Shown here one piece after another: positions 27,376-35,892 of a stretch of 64,000 nucleotides of DNA. Within the stretch, counting starts at the first letter, position 1. Every line of letters starts with the position of its first letter. The DNA comes from Altibacter sp. (GTDB lineage Bacteria > Bacteroidota > Bacteroidia > Flavobacteriales > Flavobacteriaceae). The notes under the pieces are model-generated. The model made no database searches, had not been told where the DNA came from, and worked only from the letters and a program-made list of their open reading frames with translations. The position numbers and the translations under genes were made by a program. The stretch covers positions 1 to 64,000 of the forward strand of contig NZTP01000066.1 in assembly GCA_002696485.1 (NCBI GenBank), given 5' to 3'.

Positions 27376-27735
27376 ATGAGGAAAAGGCACAATTATAAGA
27401 ATTTAAAAATTTGGCAATTGGGTTTGGAGTTTGCGAACGATATTTCAGATATACTTATGACTTTTCCAAAACATGAACGTTACGATTTAAGTTCACAAAT
27501 GAGCAGTTGTTCAGTTTCAATGGCAAGCAACATTGCAGAAGGTTCGGGGAGAACTGACAAGGCATTCAAGGCTTTTTTAGATTATTCCATTGGTTCATCT
27601 TATGAACTTGAAACACAATTGTTGGTTGCCAAACATAGAAAATATATTGATGAAGATACTTTAAAAGCATTAGAGAATAAAATAGCCGATTGGCAACGAA
27701 TGACGATGGGATTTCAGAACGGATTGAAGGGTTAA
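27376..27735 (+). CDS. Four-helix-bundle protein (S23/IVP family)
   Basis: This 119-residue protein belongs to the four-helix-bundle family first found in intervening sequences of 23S rRNA genes and structurally related to Avd of diversity-generating retroelements. Family hallmarks are clear: KNLKIWQLGLEFANDI (about 8-23), FPKHERYDLSSQM (about 32-44), SMASNIAEGSGR (about 50-61) and GSSYELETQLLVAKH (about 74-88). The molecular role is unknown; these bundles pentamerise and have a basic surface suited to nucleic acid. It has nothing to do with beta-oxidation yet sits between fadA and fadE, enclosed by imperfect inverted repeats, so it looks like a small inserted cassette. Codon use is AT-richer than in the fad genes (see AAA, ATT and TTT runs). 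Confidence 0.9.
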   Translation: MRKRHNYKNLKIWQLGLEFANDISDILMTFPKHERYDLSSQMSSCSVSMASNIAEGSGRTDKAFKAFLDYSIGSSYELETQLLVAKHRKYIDEDTLKALENKIADWQRMTMGFQNGLKG

Positions 27736-27745
27736 CATCTCTTCT

Positions 27746-27767
27746 CTCTATTCTTTATTCCCTTTTC
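27746..27767. repeat. Right imperfect terminal inverted repeat of the four-helix cassette
   Basis: This pyrimidine-rich stretch (CTCTATTCTTTATTCCC and flanks) is the inverse of 27344-27365 with three mismatches in 22. It starts 11 bases after the stop codon of the four-helix gene. AT-rich sequence on both sides prevents a firm call of a target-site duplication. Confidence 0.7.
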
Positions 27768-27799
27768 TAAAATTTTATAAATATCAAAAAAAAATCCAA

Positions 27800-29611
27800 A
27801 TGAACAAACCAAATAAAATTGAGAATGACCTCCTTCGCGGCGGACAATTCTTAGTGAAAGAAACACCATGCGAGGCAATTTTCACTCCCGAAGATTTTTC
27901 CGAAGAACAAAAAATGATGCGTGACTCGGTCAAAGAATTTGTTGATCGCGAGATATGGCCGCACAAAGAACGTTTTGAACATAATGATTACGCTCTTACC
28001 GAGGAGATCATGGAAAAAGCGGGTGAACTAGGGCTTCTAGGTATAGCTGTGCCTGAAGAATACGGCGGACTGGGAATGGGGTTCGTGACCACCATGCTGG
28101 TGTGTGACTACATCTCCGGGGCTACCGGTTCTATTGCTACGGCATTTGGTGCACATACCGGTATTGGAACGATGCCCATTACGCTCTATGGAACAGAGGA
28201 ACAACGTAAGAAATATGTTCCCAAACTAGCTACGGGAGAGTGGTTTGGCGCCTATTGCCTGACCGAACCGGGCGCAGGAAGTGATGCCAATAGCGGTAAA
28301 ACAAAAGCTGTCTTGTCTGAAGACGGCTCTCACTACAAGATCAGCGGTCAGAAAATGTGGATCTCTAATGCGGGTTTCTGTGACCTGTTCATTGTCTTCG
28401 CTCGCATTGAAGACGATAAGAACATCACCGGTTTTATTGTGGAGAATGATTCCGGCAATGGTATTTCTATGGGTGAAGAGGAAAAGAAATTAGGAATACA
28501 CTCATCTTCCACCCGTCAGGTGTTCTTTAATGAGACAAAGGTGCCTGTGGAAAATATGCTTTCTGAAAGAGGGAACGGATTTAAGATCGCTATGAATGCA
28601 TTGAACGTCGGAAGAATCAAATTGGCAGCCGCAAGTCTGGACGCACAACGACGCGTAATTACCGAAGCTGTAAAATATGCAAACGAACGGGTTCAATTCA
28701 ATACACCCATTGCGAAATTTGGCGCGATTAAATTGAAGATCGCAGAAATGGCCACCAATATGTTTGTAAGTGAAAGTGCCACGTATCGTGCCGGAAAGGA
28801 TATTGAAGACCGGATCGCCATCCGACAAGCCGAAGGAAACACACACCAAGAAGCAGAATTGAAGGGTGTGGAAGAGTATGCCATTGAATGTTCTATTCTG
28901 AAAGTTGCTGTTTCTGAAGACATTCAAAATTGTGCCGATGAAGGTATTCAGATCTTTGGAGGTATGGGCTTTAGTGCCGATACCCCTATGGAAGCTGCCT
29001 GGCGTGACGCACGAATCGCAAGGATCTATGAAGGAACCAACGAGATAAACAGAATGCTGGCCGTGGGAATGCTCGTTAAAAAAGCAATGAAAGGCCATGT
29101 GGACCTGCTGGGTCCTGCTACCGAAGTGGGAAAAGAACTTATGGGCATTCCATCTTTTGAAACACCCGATTACTCCGAATTGCTTTCTGAAGAAAAAGCC
29201 ATGATCGCCAAGCTAAAGAAAGTGTTTCTTATGGTGGCTGGAAGCGCCGTCCAAAAATACGGCCCTGAATTGGAAGAACACCAGCAAATGTTATTGGCAG
29301 CAGCAGATATCCTCATTGAGATCTATATGGCTGAAAGCGCAATTTTACGCGCTGAGAAAAATGCAAAACGTTTTGGACAAGATGCCTATAAAGAACAGAT
29401 CGCCATGGCACAACTTTATTTGTACCATGCCGTTGACATCATTGATACCAAGGCGAAAGAAGCGATCATTTCCTTTGCTGAAGGAGACGAACAACGGATG
29501 CTTCTCATGGGTCTTAAGCGATTTACGAAATACCAAAACATGCCTAATATAGTAGCATTACGCAAAATGATTGCTGAAAAAGTTACGGCGGAGAATAAAT
29601 ATCCGTTCTAA
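27800..29611 (+). CDS. fadE: Acyl-CoA dehydrogenase
   Basis: This 603-residue flavoenzyme catalyses the first oxidation of beta-oxidation, acyl-CoA to trans-2-enoyl-CoA, passing electrons to electron-transfer flavoprotein. Recognised segments are the N-terminal helical domain with FVDREIWPHKERFE (about 51-64), the central beta domain YCLTEPGAGSDANS (about 153-166) and KMWISNAGFCDLFIVFAR, and the C-terminal domain with IFGGMGFSADTPMEAAWRDARIARIYEGTNEINR (about 385-418), where Glu of YEGTNE is the likely catalytic base. A C-terminal extension of about 170 residues beyond the classic 400-residue core matches the FadE/VLCAD-like form of B. subtilis. It ends the operon; a terminator follows. Confidence 0.95.
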   Translation: MNKPNKIENDLLRGGQFLVKETPCEAIFTPEDFSEEQKMMRDSVKEFVDREIWPHKERFEHNDYALTEEIMEKAGELGLLGIAVPEEYGGLGMGFVTTMLVCDYISGATGSIATAFGAHTGIGTMPITLYGTEEQRKKYVPKLATGEWFGAYCLTEPGAGSDANSGKTKAVLSEDGSHYKISGQKMWISNAGFCDLFIVFARIEDDKNITGFIVENDSGNGISMGEEEKKLGIHSSSTRQVFFNETKVPVENMLSERGNGFKIAMNALNVGRIKLAAASLDAQRRVITEAVKYANERVQFNTPIAKFGAIKLKIAEMATNMFVSESATYRAGKDIEDRIAIRQAEGNTHQEAELKGVEEYAIECSILKVAVSEDIQNCADEGIQIFGGMGFSADTPMEAAWRDARIARIYEGTNEINRMLAVGMLVKKAMKGHVDLLGPATEVGKELMGIPSFETPDYSELLSEEKAMIAKLKKVFLMVAGSAVQKYGPELEEHQQMLLAAADILIEIYMAESAILRAEKNAKRFGQDAYKEQIAMAQLYLYHAVDIIDTKAKEAIISFAEGDEQRMLLMGLKRFTKYQNMPNIVALRKMIAEKVTAENKYPF

Positions 29612-29659
29612 GATTTCAATTTTTTCATAAATTGAAAATTGGTTAGTTAGTTGAAAAAG

Positions 29660-29684
29660 ACCGCTTCAAATGAAGCGGTTTTTT
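29660..29684 (+). terminator. Terminator of the marR-fad operon
   Basis: A 9-bp perfect stem, ACCGCTTCA / TGAAGCGGT, with a two-base AA apex is followed by six Ts. It lies 48 bases after the fadE stop. Confidence 0.93.
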
Positions 29685-29738
29685 GATTCCTGTATTTGGC
29701 CTAAACTTTGTTATCTTGTAGATCGAAAATTATGCAAC

Positions 29739-31280
29739 ATGAGATTACTTTTCATTTTTGGTATCGCCATAGTAAATAGCATCCAGGTGGTGGGTCAAAC
29801 GAATACTGATATTTTTCTAATGGAACTTCCGAATACCCAATCTTCTTGGAAGATTGAAACTATTACGAATATCTCACAGGATCCCGGCTATGATAGTCAG
29901 CCGTATTTCTTAAATGATACACAACTCCTTTTTGCCGGCAATAACAAGGGTCAGACAGATATTGCGCTTTATCATCTTGATTCCGCCAAAAAAGAATGGC
30001 TAAACACTCCTACTCTGGGGGGTGAATATTCGCCGCAAAACATTCCAAACACGAGAGCTATAGCCGCGGTTCGCTTGGACACGAATGGTTTACAGCGTTT
30101 GTATCGTTATGAAGGTAGTACAGGAAAGGCGACCCCCACAGAAATGTTCCAAGGGCTACAAGTTGCGTATTTTGCTGCTTTTGATGAACGGGAACTTCTA
30201 GCCTCTGTACTAAGTGAGGATCGGTTGGACCTAGTGCTTATTGACCTTCAAAAGAAAACGATCGACACCCTGTTACAAAATTCTGGAAGGTCTATCCATA
30301 AAGTTCCCGGAGTAAATTCACTCAGTTATACAGCGGTCAATGATGAAGGAAATCACGACATCTACCTTCTGGATATGGATACCAAAGAAAGTTTTTTTAT
30401 AACAGAGTTGCCTATTGGCATTCAGGATTATACTTGGTTGGACTCCAGCCGTATGCTTCTCGGCAGTGGTACAGGTCTTTTCGTATACGATACATTTTCC
30501 GATAACGATTGGCAGCGAGTGGGTGATCTTTCTGCCTTTTCTATCAAAAACATCACGCGTATGGCCATAAGCCCCGACGGAACAAAGTTGGCCGTAGTCG
30601 CCGAACCTTCGGCAATCACTCCTGCCGCAGTCGTTCAAAGTCACATTGAACCCTTTAACAAAAGGGATCTGGAAGGATTCGTGAACACATTTTCTGAAGA
30701 TGTGATTGTTCGACGCTTTCCGAACAAGGTGCTCTATACAGGAAAAAACAACCTACGCAGCGAATATGCTACATTCTTCGACAGGACGCCTGAGGCTTCA
30801 GTTTCGGTAATAAAAAGAATTAGCTTGGGCAATACCGTAATTGACGAGGAACTGGTTGATATTTCAGGGAAAAAATACAAACAGGTTACCATATATGAAG
30901 TGAACGATGGAAAGATTAAAAGCATGACATTTATAGATGATATTGGGTTTGAGGGAAATCCGGTGCCTATTGTACAGGAACAATTAGATGCGTACAATAA
31001 TCGAGATATCGGTGCATTTATGGATACGTATACTGATGATGTCGAACTTTACAATTTTCCCGCCGTTCTATTTTCAGAAGGAAAAAAAGGCATGCATAAT
31101 TCGTACGCCAGCTTTTTTGCAGCTACACCCAATTTACATTGTAAGATACTAAACAGAATCGTGATCGGAAACAAGGTAATCGATCAAGAAAAAGTAACCG
31201 CTAATGATGGTACCATACAAGCCGTAGCAATCTATGAGGTTGCAAATGGTTTGATCTCGAAAGTTACTTTTGTACAATAA
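29739..31280 (+). CDS. Exported TolB-like propeller with two SnoaL-like domains
   Basis: This 513-residue protein starts with a signal peptide (MRLLFIFGIAIVNSIQVVGQ). The first 290 residues or so show repeating WD40/TolB-type strands (SQPYFLNDTQLLFAGNNKGQTDIALYH, MAISPDGTKLAVV). The C-terminal 220 residues are two tandem copies of an NTF2/SnoaL-like domain: IEPFNKRDLEGFVNTFSEDV and LDAYNNRDIGAFMDTYTDDV open the two copies, and YEVNDGKIKSMTF / YEVANGLISKVTF close them. SnoaL-like folds bind small molecules or act as isomerases; no catalytic assignment is possible. ATG 29739 is chosen over an upstream ATG at 29670 that lies inside the fad terminator. Periplasmic or secreted location is inferred. 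Confidence 0.85.
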   Translation: MRLLFIFGIAIVNSIQVVGQTNTDIFLMELPNTQSSWKIETITNISQDPGYDSQPYFLNDTQLLFAGNNKGQTDIALYHLDSAKKEWLNTPTLGGEYSPQNIPNTRAIAAVRLDTNGLQRLYRYEGSTGKATPTEMFQGLQVAYFAAFDERELLASVLSEDRLDLVLIDLQKKTIDTLLQNSGRSIHKVPGVNSLSYTAVNDEGNHDIYLLDMDTKESFFITELPIGIQDYTWLDSSRMLLGSGTGLFVYDTFSDNDWQRVGDLSAFSIKNITRMAISPDGTKLAVVAEPSAITPAAVVQSHIEPFNKRDLEGFVNTFSEDVIVRRFPNKVLYTGKNNLRSEYATFFDRTPEASVSVIKRISLGNTVIDEELVDISGKKYKQVTIYEVNDGKIKSMTFIDDIGFEGNPVPIVQEQLDAYNNRDIGAFMDTYTDDVELYNFPAVLFSEGKKGMHNSYASFFAATPNLHCKILNRIVIGNKVIDQEKVTANDGTIQAVAIYEVANGLISKVTFVQ

Positions 31281-31300
31281 GAAAGCTTAAGAACTTTTAG

Positions 31301-31308
31301 TATTTTTA
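31301..31308 (+). promoter_or_regulatory. Possible -7 box before the M28 peptidase gene
   Basis: TATTTTTA is one base from TAnnTTTG, 16 bases before the ATG. No -33 partner at standard spacing. Confidence 0.3.
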
Positions 31309-31323
31309 ATAAAAATTCAGAAA

Positions 31324-32655
31324 ATGAAAAATCAATTCTTACCCCTTATTCTACTCTTTAGTGTTTCAATTTTTGCACAAACCGATGCGCGTATCTATGA
31401 AATCATCAATGCAGTTTCTGCGGAAAGAATAGAAGCGGATATTACAAAACTCGCCGGATTTGGCACCCGGAATACTTTTAGTGATACGGTAAGTGATACG
31501 CGTGGCATTGGTGCTGCGAGGAGATGGATAAAATCTGAGTTCGAAAAAGTTTCCTTTGATTGTGATAATTGCTTAGATGTCTTCACACAGAAGGATTTTG
31601 TTAAAGCTGATGGCAATGACCGCATCCCAAAAGATACGTGGATCGTAAATGTAGTCGCAGTGCAAAAAGGAACTAAATATCCCAATAGATTCATCATCAT
31701 GAGTGGTGATATCGATTCCCGAAACAGCGATGGTAGTGATTATACAAAAGATGCTCCAGGCGCCAACGACAATGCCAGCGGGATGGCCGGCACCATTGAA
31801 GCAGCGAGAGTACTGTCCAAGTACAAATTTGAAAGTAGTATTGTCTATCTTGGATTAAGTGGCGAAGAACAAGGGCTTTTTGGCGGAAAGGGATTTGCCG
31901 AATATGCCAAGGCTCAAGGTTGGGAAATCATAGGTGTTCTTAACAACGACATGATCGGGAACATACAAGGTGTGGACGGTGTTATTAGTAATGTGGATTT
32001 CAGGATCTTCAGTGAGCCGGTCCCTCCTACCGAAACAGAACGCCAACGTAATGCACGTCGTTTTTACGGCGGTGAAGTAGATGGAATATCGAGACAGCTG
32101 GCCCGCTATGTTCACAAGACCACCCAAACCTACATGCCCGAAATGAACCCAATGCTAATCTATCGCTTGGACCGTTTTGGCCGTGGGGGACATCATCGCC
32201 CTTTTAACGATCTAGGGTGGGCCGGAGTTAGAATTATGGAGGCGCACGAGAATTACACCCAGCAGCATCAGGATCTCCGCACAGAGAATGGGATAGAGTA
32301 CGGAGACAAACTAAAATTCGTCAACTTCGACTATGCCAAAAAATTGACGGCTGTCAATGCCATCACCATGGCAAGCCTCGCTTGGGCACCCCCTGCCCCC
32401 GAAAATGTCGCAATAGGCGGAATTGTAGAACCTTCTGCGAAATTAAGATGGGACAAAGTTGATGGTGCAACGGGTTATAAGATCTATTGGCGAGATACTA
32501 CTTCGCCAACTTGGGATCACAGCAGATATGTTGGCGATGTAACTGAGTTTACCCTTGATGGTATTGTTATCGACAACTTCTTTTTTGGTGTTGCTTCGAT
32601 AGGTGTCAACGGTCATGAGAGTGTCGTGGTTTTTCCATATTCAATTTTCAGATAA
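31324..32655 (+). CDS. Secreted M28 family metallopeptidase
   Basis: This 443-residue protein has a signal peptide (MKNQFLPLILLFSVSIFAQ) and an M28 aminopeptidase domain (about 90-345), a two-zinc exopeptidase fold. Metal-site segments are SGDIDSRNSDGSD (about 129-141), APGANDNASGMAG (about 148-160), GLSGEEQGLFG (about 178-188, catalytic and metal Glu), LNNDMIG (about 205-211) and the last His in MEAHENYTQQHQD. The usual HxD first ligand is DxD here, a variant also known in related secreted M28 proteins. A fibronectin type III-like domain (about 355-443) ends the protein. It is probably periplasmic or exported and works on oligopeptides together with the adjacent M1 enzyme, five bases downstream. 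Confidence 0.92.
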   Translation: MKNQFLPLILLFSVSIFAQTDARIYEIINAVSAERIEADITKLAGFGTRNTFSDTVSDTRGIGAARRWIKSEFEKVSFDCDNCLDVFTQKDFVKADGNDRIPKDTWIVNVVAVQKGTKYPNRFIIMSGDIDSRNSDGSDYTKDAPGANDNASGMAGTIEAARVLSKYKFESSIVYLGLSGEEQGLFGGKGFAEYAKAQGWEIIGVLNNDMIGNIQGVDGVISNVDFRIFSEPVPPTETERQRNARRFYGGEVDGISRQLARYVHKTTQTYMPEMNPMLIYRLDRFGRGGHHRPFNDLGWAGVRIMEAHENYTQQHQDLRTENGIEYGDKLKFVNFDYAKKLTAVNAITMASLAWAPPAPENVAIGGIVEPSAKLRWDKVDGATGYKIYWRDTTSPTWDHSRYVGDVTEFTLDGIVIDNFFFGVASIGVNGHESVVVFPYSIFR

Positions 32656-32659
32656 TCCC

Positions 32660-34288
32660 ATGAAACAAACAATTCTTATACTTGGCCTCCTTATTTTCAA
32701 TATCGTAAGTAGTATTGCTCAAACCTTCGATCGGCAGGATTCGCTTCGTGGCAGTATCACTCCCGAGCGTGCTTGGTGGGATTTGAAGCATTACAAACTT
32801 ATGGTATCTGTTGATCCCGACTCGAGAAGCATTCAAGGCAGTAATACCATTACGTATCGTGTATTGCAACCTGAAAGTGTCATGCAGATCGACCTGCAGG
32901 CACCTATGAAGATAGATTCTGTGATTCACGATAAAAAGTTACTTACATTCACTTCGGAAGGAAGTGCCCATTATATCCAATTTCCTAAAGAACAATCTAA
33001 AGATGGTGAAGAACAGCTCACGATCCATTTTTCCGGGGCACCGCGAGTAGCCAGACGCCCTCCTTGGGACGGCGGGTTTACCTGGCAAAAAGATGCGAAC
33101 GGAAAACCTTTCGTTGCGAATGCCAATCAGGGTATTGGAGCCAGTGTCTGGTGGCCTAATAAGGATCATCCTTATGATGAGCCGGACAGGGGTGTTCAAT
33201 TGAGCATCACGGTGCCAAAAGACTTAGTGGCTGTAGGAAATGGTCGGTTAGTGGGTACAAACGAAAGCACCAACGGCACAACTTGGCATTGGAATGTAAG
33301 CAATCCCATAAATAATTATGGTGTAAACATCAACATTGGAGACTATGTGCATTTTGGTGAGACCTATAAAGGCTTGAAAGGTGATCTTGATATGGATTAT
33401 TGGGTGTTGCGAGACAACGAGGCGAAAGCCAAGAAACAATTCCAACAAACAGCCGGAATGATGGAGGCTTTTGAACATTGGTTTGGTCCTTACCCGTTCT
33501 ACGAGGATAGTTTTAAGCTTGTCGAGGTGCCTTATCTCGGCATGGAGCATCAAAGCAGTGTGACCTACGGAAATAATTACGGAAACGGCTATCTTGGGAA
33601 CGATCTTTCAGGGACCGGATGGGGTTTAAAGTTCGATTTTATAATTATTCACGAAGCCGGTCATGAATGGTTTGCAAATAATATTACCAACCAAGACGTG
33701 GCCGATATGTGGTTGCATGAAGGTTTTACAGCCTATTCCGAAAACTTGTATCTGGATTATCACTTCGGAAAGGAGGCCGCTGCCGATTATGTGATCGGGA
33801 CACGTCGGATGATACAAAACGACCGACCTATTATAGGCACCTACCACGTGAGCCATGAAGGGAGCAGCGATATGTATTACAAGGGTGCCAACATCTTACA
33901 TACCCTTAGGCAACTGCTGGAGGATGACCAAAAGTGGCGGTCTATTCTAGTGGGTCTGAACAAAGATTTTTATCACCAAACTGTTAGCAGTGCCATGGTT
34001 GAGAAATATATAAGTAAGGCTGCGGGCATTGACCTCACCGAGTTCTGGGGGCAATATTTGCGCACTACTATGATTCCGTTAGTAGAATATAAAATAGAAG
34101 GCAATCGCCTATCCTTTCGGTATGAAGACGTAATAAAAGGGTTCGATATGCCGGTGATTGCTGTGATCAATGGAAAGGAAGAATGGATCTTTCCTACCTC
34201 AGAATGGAAATCGAGAACATTTTCAGAAACCATACAATCCATGGAGATTAAAAGGGACTTTTACGTAAACTCCGAAAAATTGGAATAA
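32660..34288 (+). CDS. M1 family metallopeptidase (aminopeptidase N-like)
   Basis: This 542-residue zinc aminopeptidase has a signal peptide (MKQTILILGLLIFNIVSSIAQ) and so acts in the periplasm or outside. The zinc site HEAGHEWF is at about 331-338 with the third ligand Glu in HEGFTAYSE (about 354), and the substrate-anchoring motif is GMEHQSSVTYG (the GAMEN equivalent, here GMEHQ). The N-terminal beta saddle domain is present; the C-terminal HEAT-like domain of full-length aminopeptidase N is short, as in many Bacteroidota M1 proteins. The ATG 57 bases upstream, inside the M28 gene, was rejected because it delays the signal peptide. The stop overlaps the next gene by one base. Confidence 0.93.
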   Translation: MKQTILILGLLIFNIVSSIAQTFDRQDSLRGSITPERAWWDLKHYKLMVSVDPDSRSIQGSNTITYRVLQPESVMQIDLQAPMKIDSVIHDKKLLTFTSEGSAHYIQFPKEQSKDGEEQLTIHFSGAPRVARRPPWDGGFTWQKDANGKPFVANANQGIGASVWWPNKDHPYDEPDRGVQLSITVPKDLVAVGNGRLVGTNESTNGTTWHWNVSNPINNYGVNINIGDYVHFGETYKGLKGDLDMDYWVLRDNEAKAKKQFQQTAGMMEAFEHWFGPYPFYEDSFKLVEVPYLGMEHQSSVTYGNNYGNGYLGNDLSGTGWGLKFDFIIIHEAGHEWFANNITNQDVADMWLHEGFTAYSENLYLDYHFGKEAAADYVIGTRRMIQNDRPIIGTYHVSHEGSSDMYYKGANILHTLRQLLEDDQKWRSILVGLNKDFYHQTVSSAMVEKYISKAAGIDLTEFWGQYLRTTMIPLVEYKIEGNRLSFRYEDVIKGFDMPVIAVINGKEEWIFPTSEWKSRTFSETIQSMEIKRDFYVNSEKLE

Positions 34289-34860
34289 TGCAAGAAAGGC
34301 CGGAGCTGTATTTTCCTAGAGATATCGAATGGCGTGAATGGTTGGATGCGAACCATCACACGCACCCTCAAGGGGTCTTGCTCATATTTTACAAATTAGA
34401 ATTAAACGTGCCCACCATGCGGTGGGAAGAGGCCGTACGGGTTGCGTTATGCTATGGTTGGATTGATAGTACCGTGCAAAGCTTAGGCAACGGAAAACGG
34501 CAACAATATTTCTGTCCTCGCAATCCTAAAAGTTATTGGAGTGCTCTCAACAAATCATATATTGAAGAACTAGAAGCAGCCGATCTTATACATGAAAGTG
34601 GCTGGAAAACGATACGGCAGGCCAAAGAATCCGGTACGTGGAGTGCCATGGACGACGTGGAAAATGGTGTGATTCCACCGGAGCTTCAGAAGGCTTTTGA
34701 TACATCTCCCATGGCTTTAGACAATTTTAATCAGTTTGCCCCCGGATATCGTAAAAGTTATTTAAGTTGGCTCTTTCAGGCGAAGCGACCCGAAACCCGG
34801 GCAAAGAGGATTAAAGAGATCGTACGATTGTGTTTGGAAGGTATAAAATCAAGACAGTGA
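34288..34860 (+). CDS. YdeI/OmpD-associated family protein
   Basis: This 190-residue cytoplasmic protein belongs to the YdeI family (OmdA superfamily). Markers are LYFPRDIEWREWLDANH, MRWEEAVRVALCYGWIDS (about 45-62) and YLSWLFQAKRPETRAKRIKE (about 153-172), the conserved C-terminal helix that defines the family. Members have been linked loosely to resistance to antimicrobial peptides, but the molecular function is not known. There is no signal peptide. It overlaps the M1 gene by one base (TAATG), so it is translated from the same mRNA. A second, distinct member of the superfamily is encoded at 52215. Confidence 0.85.
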   Translation: MQERPELYFPRDIEWREWLDANHHTHPQGVLLIFYKLELNVPTMRWEEAVRVALCYGWIDSTVQSLGNGKRQQYFCPRNPKSYWSALNKSYIEELEAADLIHESGWKTIRQAKESGTWSAMDDVENGVIPPELQKAFDTSPMALDNFNQFAPGYRKSYLSWLFQAKRPETRAKRIKEIVRLCLEGIKSRQ

Positions 34861-35826
34861 TTAGATGATCCCTATCTCTTTTGAGTGCGCAATAGCATCA
34901 TGGCTGTGCTTGTAATAGTATGTAATGACCCCCAATTGCTCGATATTGGCTAACGCCTTAACCACTTTCTCCTTTTGTTTCTTTCTTGTTTGCCGTATAT
35001 AGATGACCTTTATGTTCTTCGGAAAAATTTTACAGATCCGTTCATATAAAAAAGGATCCCTTTGCGAATCATCCCCCAATAGTACATACGTAAGCGCCGG
35101 ATAAAAACTGATGATATCCTTGATCTTTTCAAATTTATGGTCGTGCGACCCTCCTCCCGTAAAAAGAAAATCGGTGATACCGGATTTTATCTTTTTCAAT
35201 TTGACCACGGCTTTGGGGAGTTTGTGTATCCTTGCAAACTCATCGATAAAAGCGTAGAGGTTCCATTCACTGCTACTCACATAAAAAAAAGAATTGAAGG
35301 CACGGTCGTTCTCTTGACCGGACCTGCTTAATGCTTGATAATGTTGAACCACATCTTCAAAGATCTTACGCTTGTTGATATTCTTGGAAAGAAGCACATA
35401 TAGTTTCTTAAAGATATTATGGCTGTGAGAAATTAGAAACGTGTCGTCAATGTCTGATATGATCCCAAACTGGCTCTTAAAGGGTTTTAAGAGCTCTCCT
35501 TTTTCTACCACTCCAAAGCGACCCGTGTCGCAACTCACAGTATAACTGTGCCATCCACTCTCCAAAGGTTTATTGTAGGGTATGGTAAATCGAAAATACC
35601 CATCACTCAAAGTCTTTGTAGTCACAGAAATATCGTTGAATTCCAAAGTGATTTTTGCATTGCTCATTGGAGAAATAAGGAACATGTGTAAAATGGAGTA
35701 GGCGTGTTTAAGTCCGCGGCGGTCAATACGATACTTGTCCGGCGCCCAAGATTTGAAAACATGGCCGTAAACTACCAATTCTGCTTCATTTACATAACCC
35801 CGATATAACTTTAGATCTACTTTCAC
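34861..35826 (-). CDS. App1 family phosphatase (DUF2183)
   Basis: This 321-residue protein resembles the catalytic domain of yeast App1, a Mg-dependent phosphatidate phosphatase. The HAD-like catalytic motif is SDIDDTFLIS at about 124-133 (Asp125 and Asp127 as nucleophile and acid), followed by YVSSSEWNLY (motif II region, about 178-187) and GDDSQRDPFLYERI (motif III/IV, about 253-266). It lacks a signal peptide or membrane segment. A role in phospholipid turnover is reasonable, and the neighbouring divergent gene codes for a lipid kinase that makes phosphatidate-like products, so the two may act on a common pool. It ends flush against the YdeI-like gene. Confidence 0.85.
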   Translation of the reverse strand: MKVDLKLYRGYVNEAELVVYGHVFKSWAPDKYRIDRRGLKHAYSILHMFLISPMSNAKITLEFNDISVTTKTLSDGYFRFTIPYNKPLESGWHSYTVSCDTGRFGVVEKGELLKPFKSQFGIISDIDDTFLISHSHNIFKKLYVLLSKNINKRKIFEDVVQHYQALSRSGQENDRAFNSFFYVSSSEWNLYAFIDEFARIHKLPKAVVKLKKIKSGITDFLFTGGGSHDHKFEKIKDIISFYPALTYVLLGDDSQRDPFLYERICKIFPKNIKVIYIRQTRKKQKEKVVKALANIEQLGVITYYYKHSHDAIAHSKEIGII

Positions 35827-35892
35827 AAATTAAGATTTTCCTAACGTCAGGTGTATCACAAATTAACTAATTTTAATCATAAATACCTCTGA

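Larger units (their letters stand above)
27344..27767 (+). mobile_element. Putative 424-bp cassette: inverted repeats plus four-helix-bundle gene
   Basis: The unit consists of two imperfect 22-base inverted repeats, a single gene for an IVP/S23-type four-helix-bundle protein, and nothing else. It lies within a gene set (fadN, fadA, fadE) whose order is otherwise that of Bacillus subtilis, where fadA and fadE adjoin. It encodes no transposase or reverse transcriptase, so if mobile it must be mobilised in trans. This is inference from architecture; a second copy would be needed to prove mobility. Confidence 0.45.

Noticed and set aside
27344..27380. Target-site duplication around the four-helix cassette
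   Set aside because: TAAAAT-like strings occur on both sides but the flanks are so AT-rich that the match is not significant, and they do not directly abut both repeats.
27344..27767. Intervening sequence of a 23S rRNA gene
   Set aside because: The protein family matches, but there is no rRNA on either side; both neighbours are protein genes.
28502..29098. 198-residue minus-strand frame inside fadE
   Set aside because: Antisense shadow, rich in Cys, His and Phe as expected of the reversed codons.
34288..34860. Bacteriocin-protection function of the YdeI-like gene
   Set aside because: The name rests on weak family annotation and there is no bacteriocin or peptide-toxin gene nearby.
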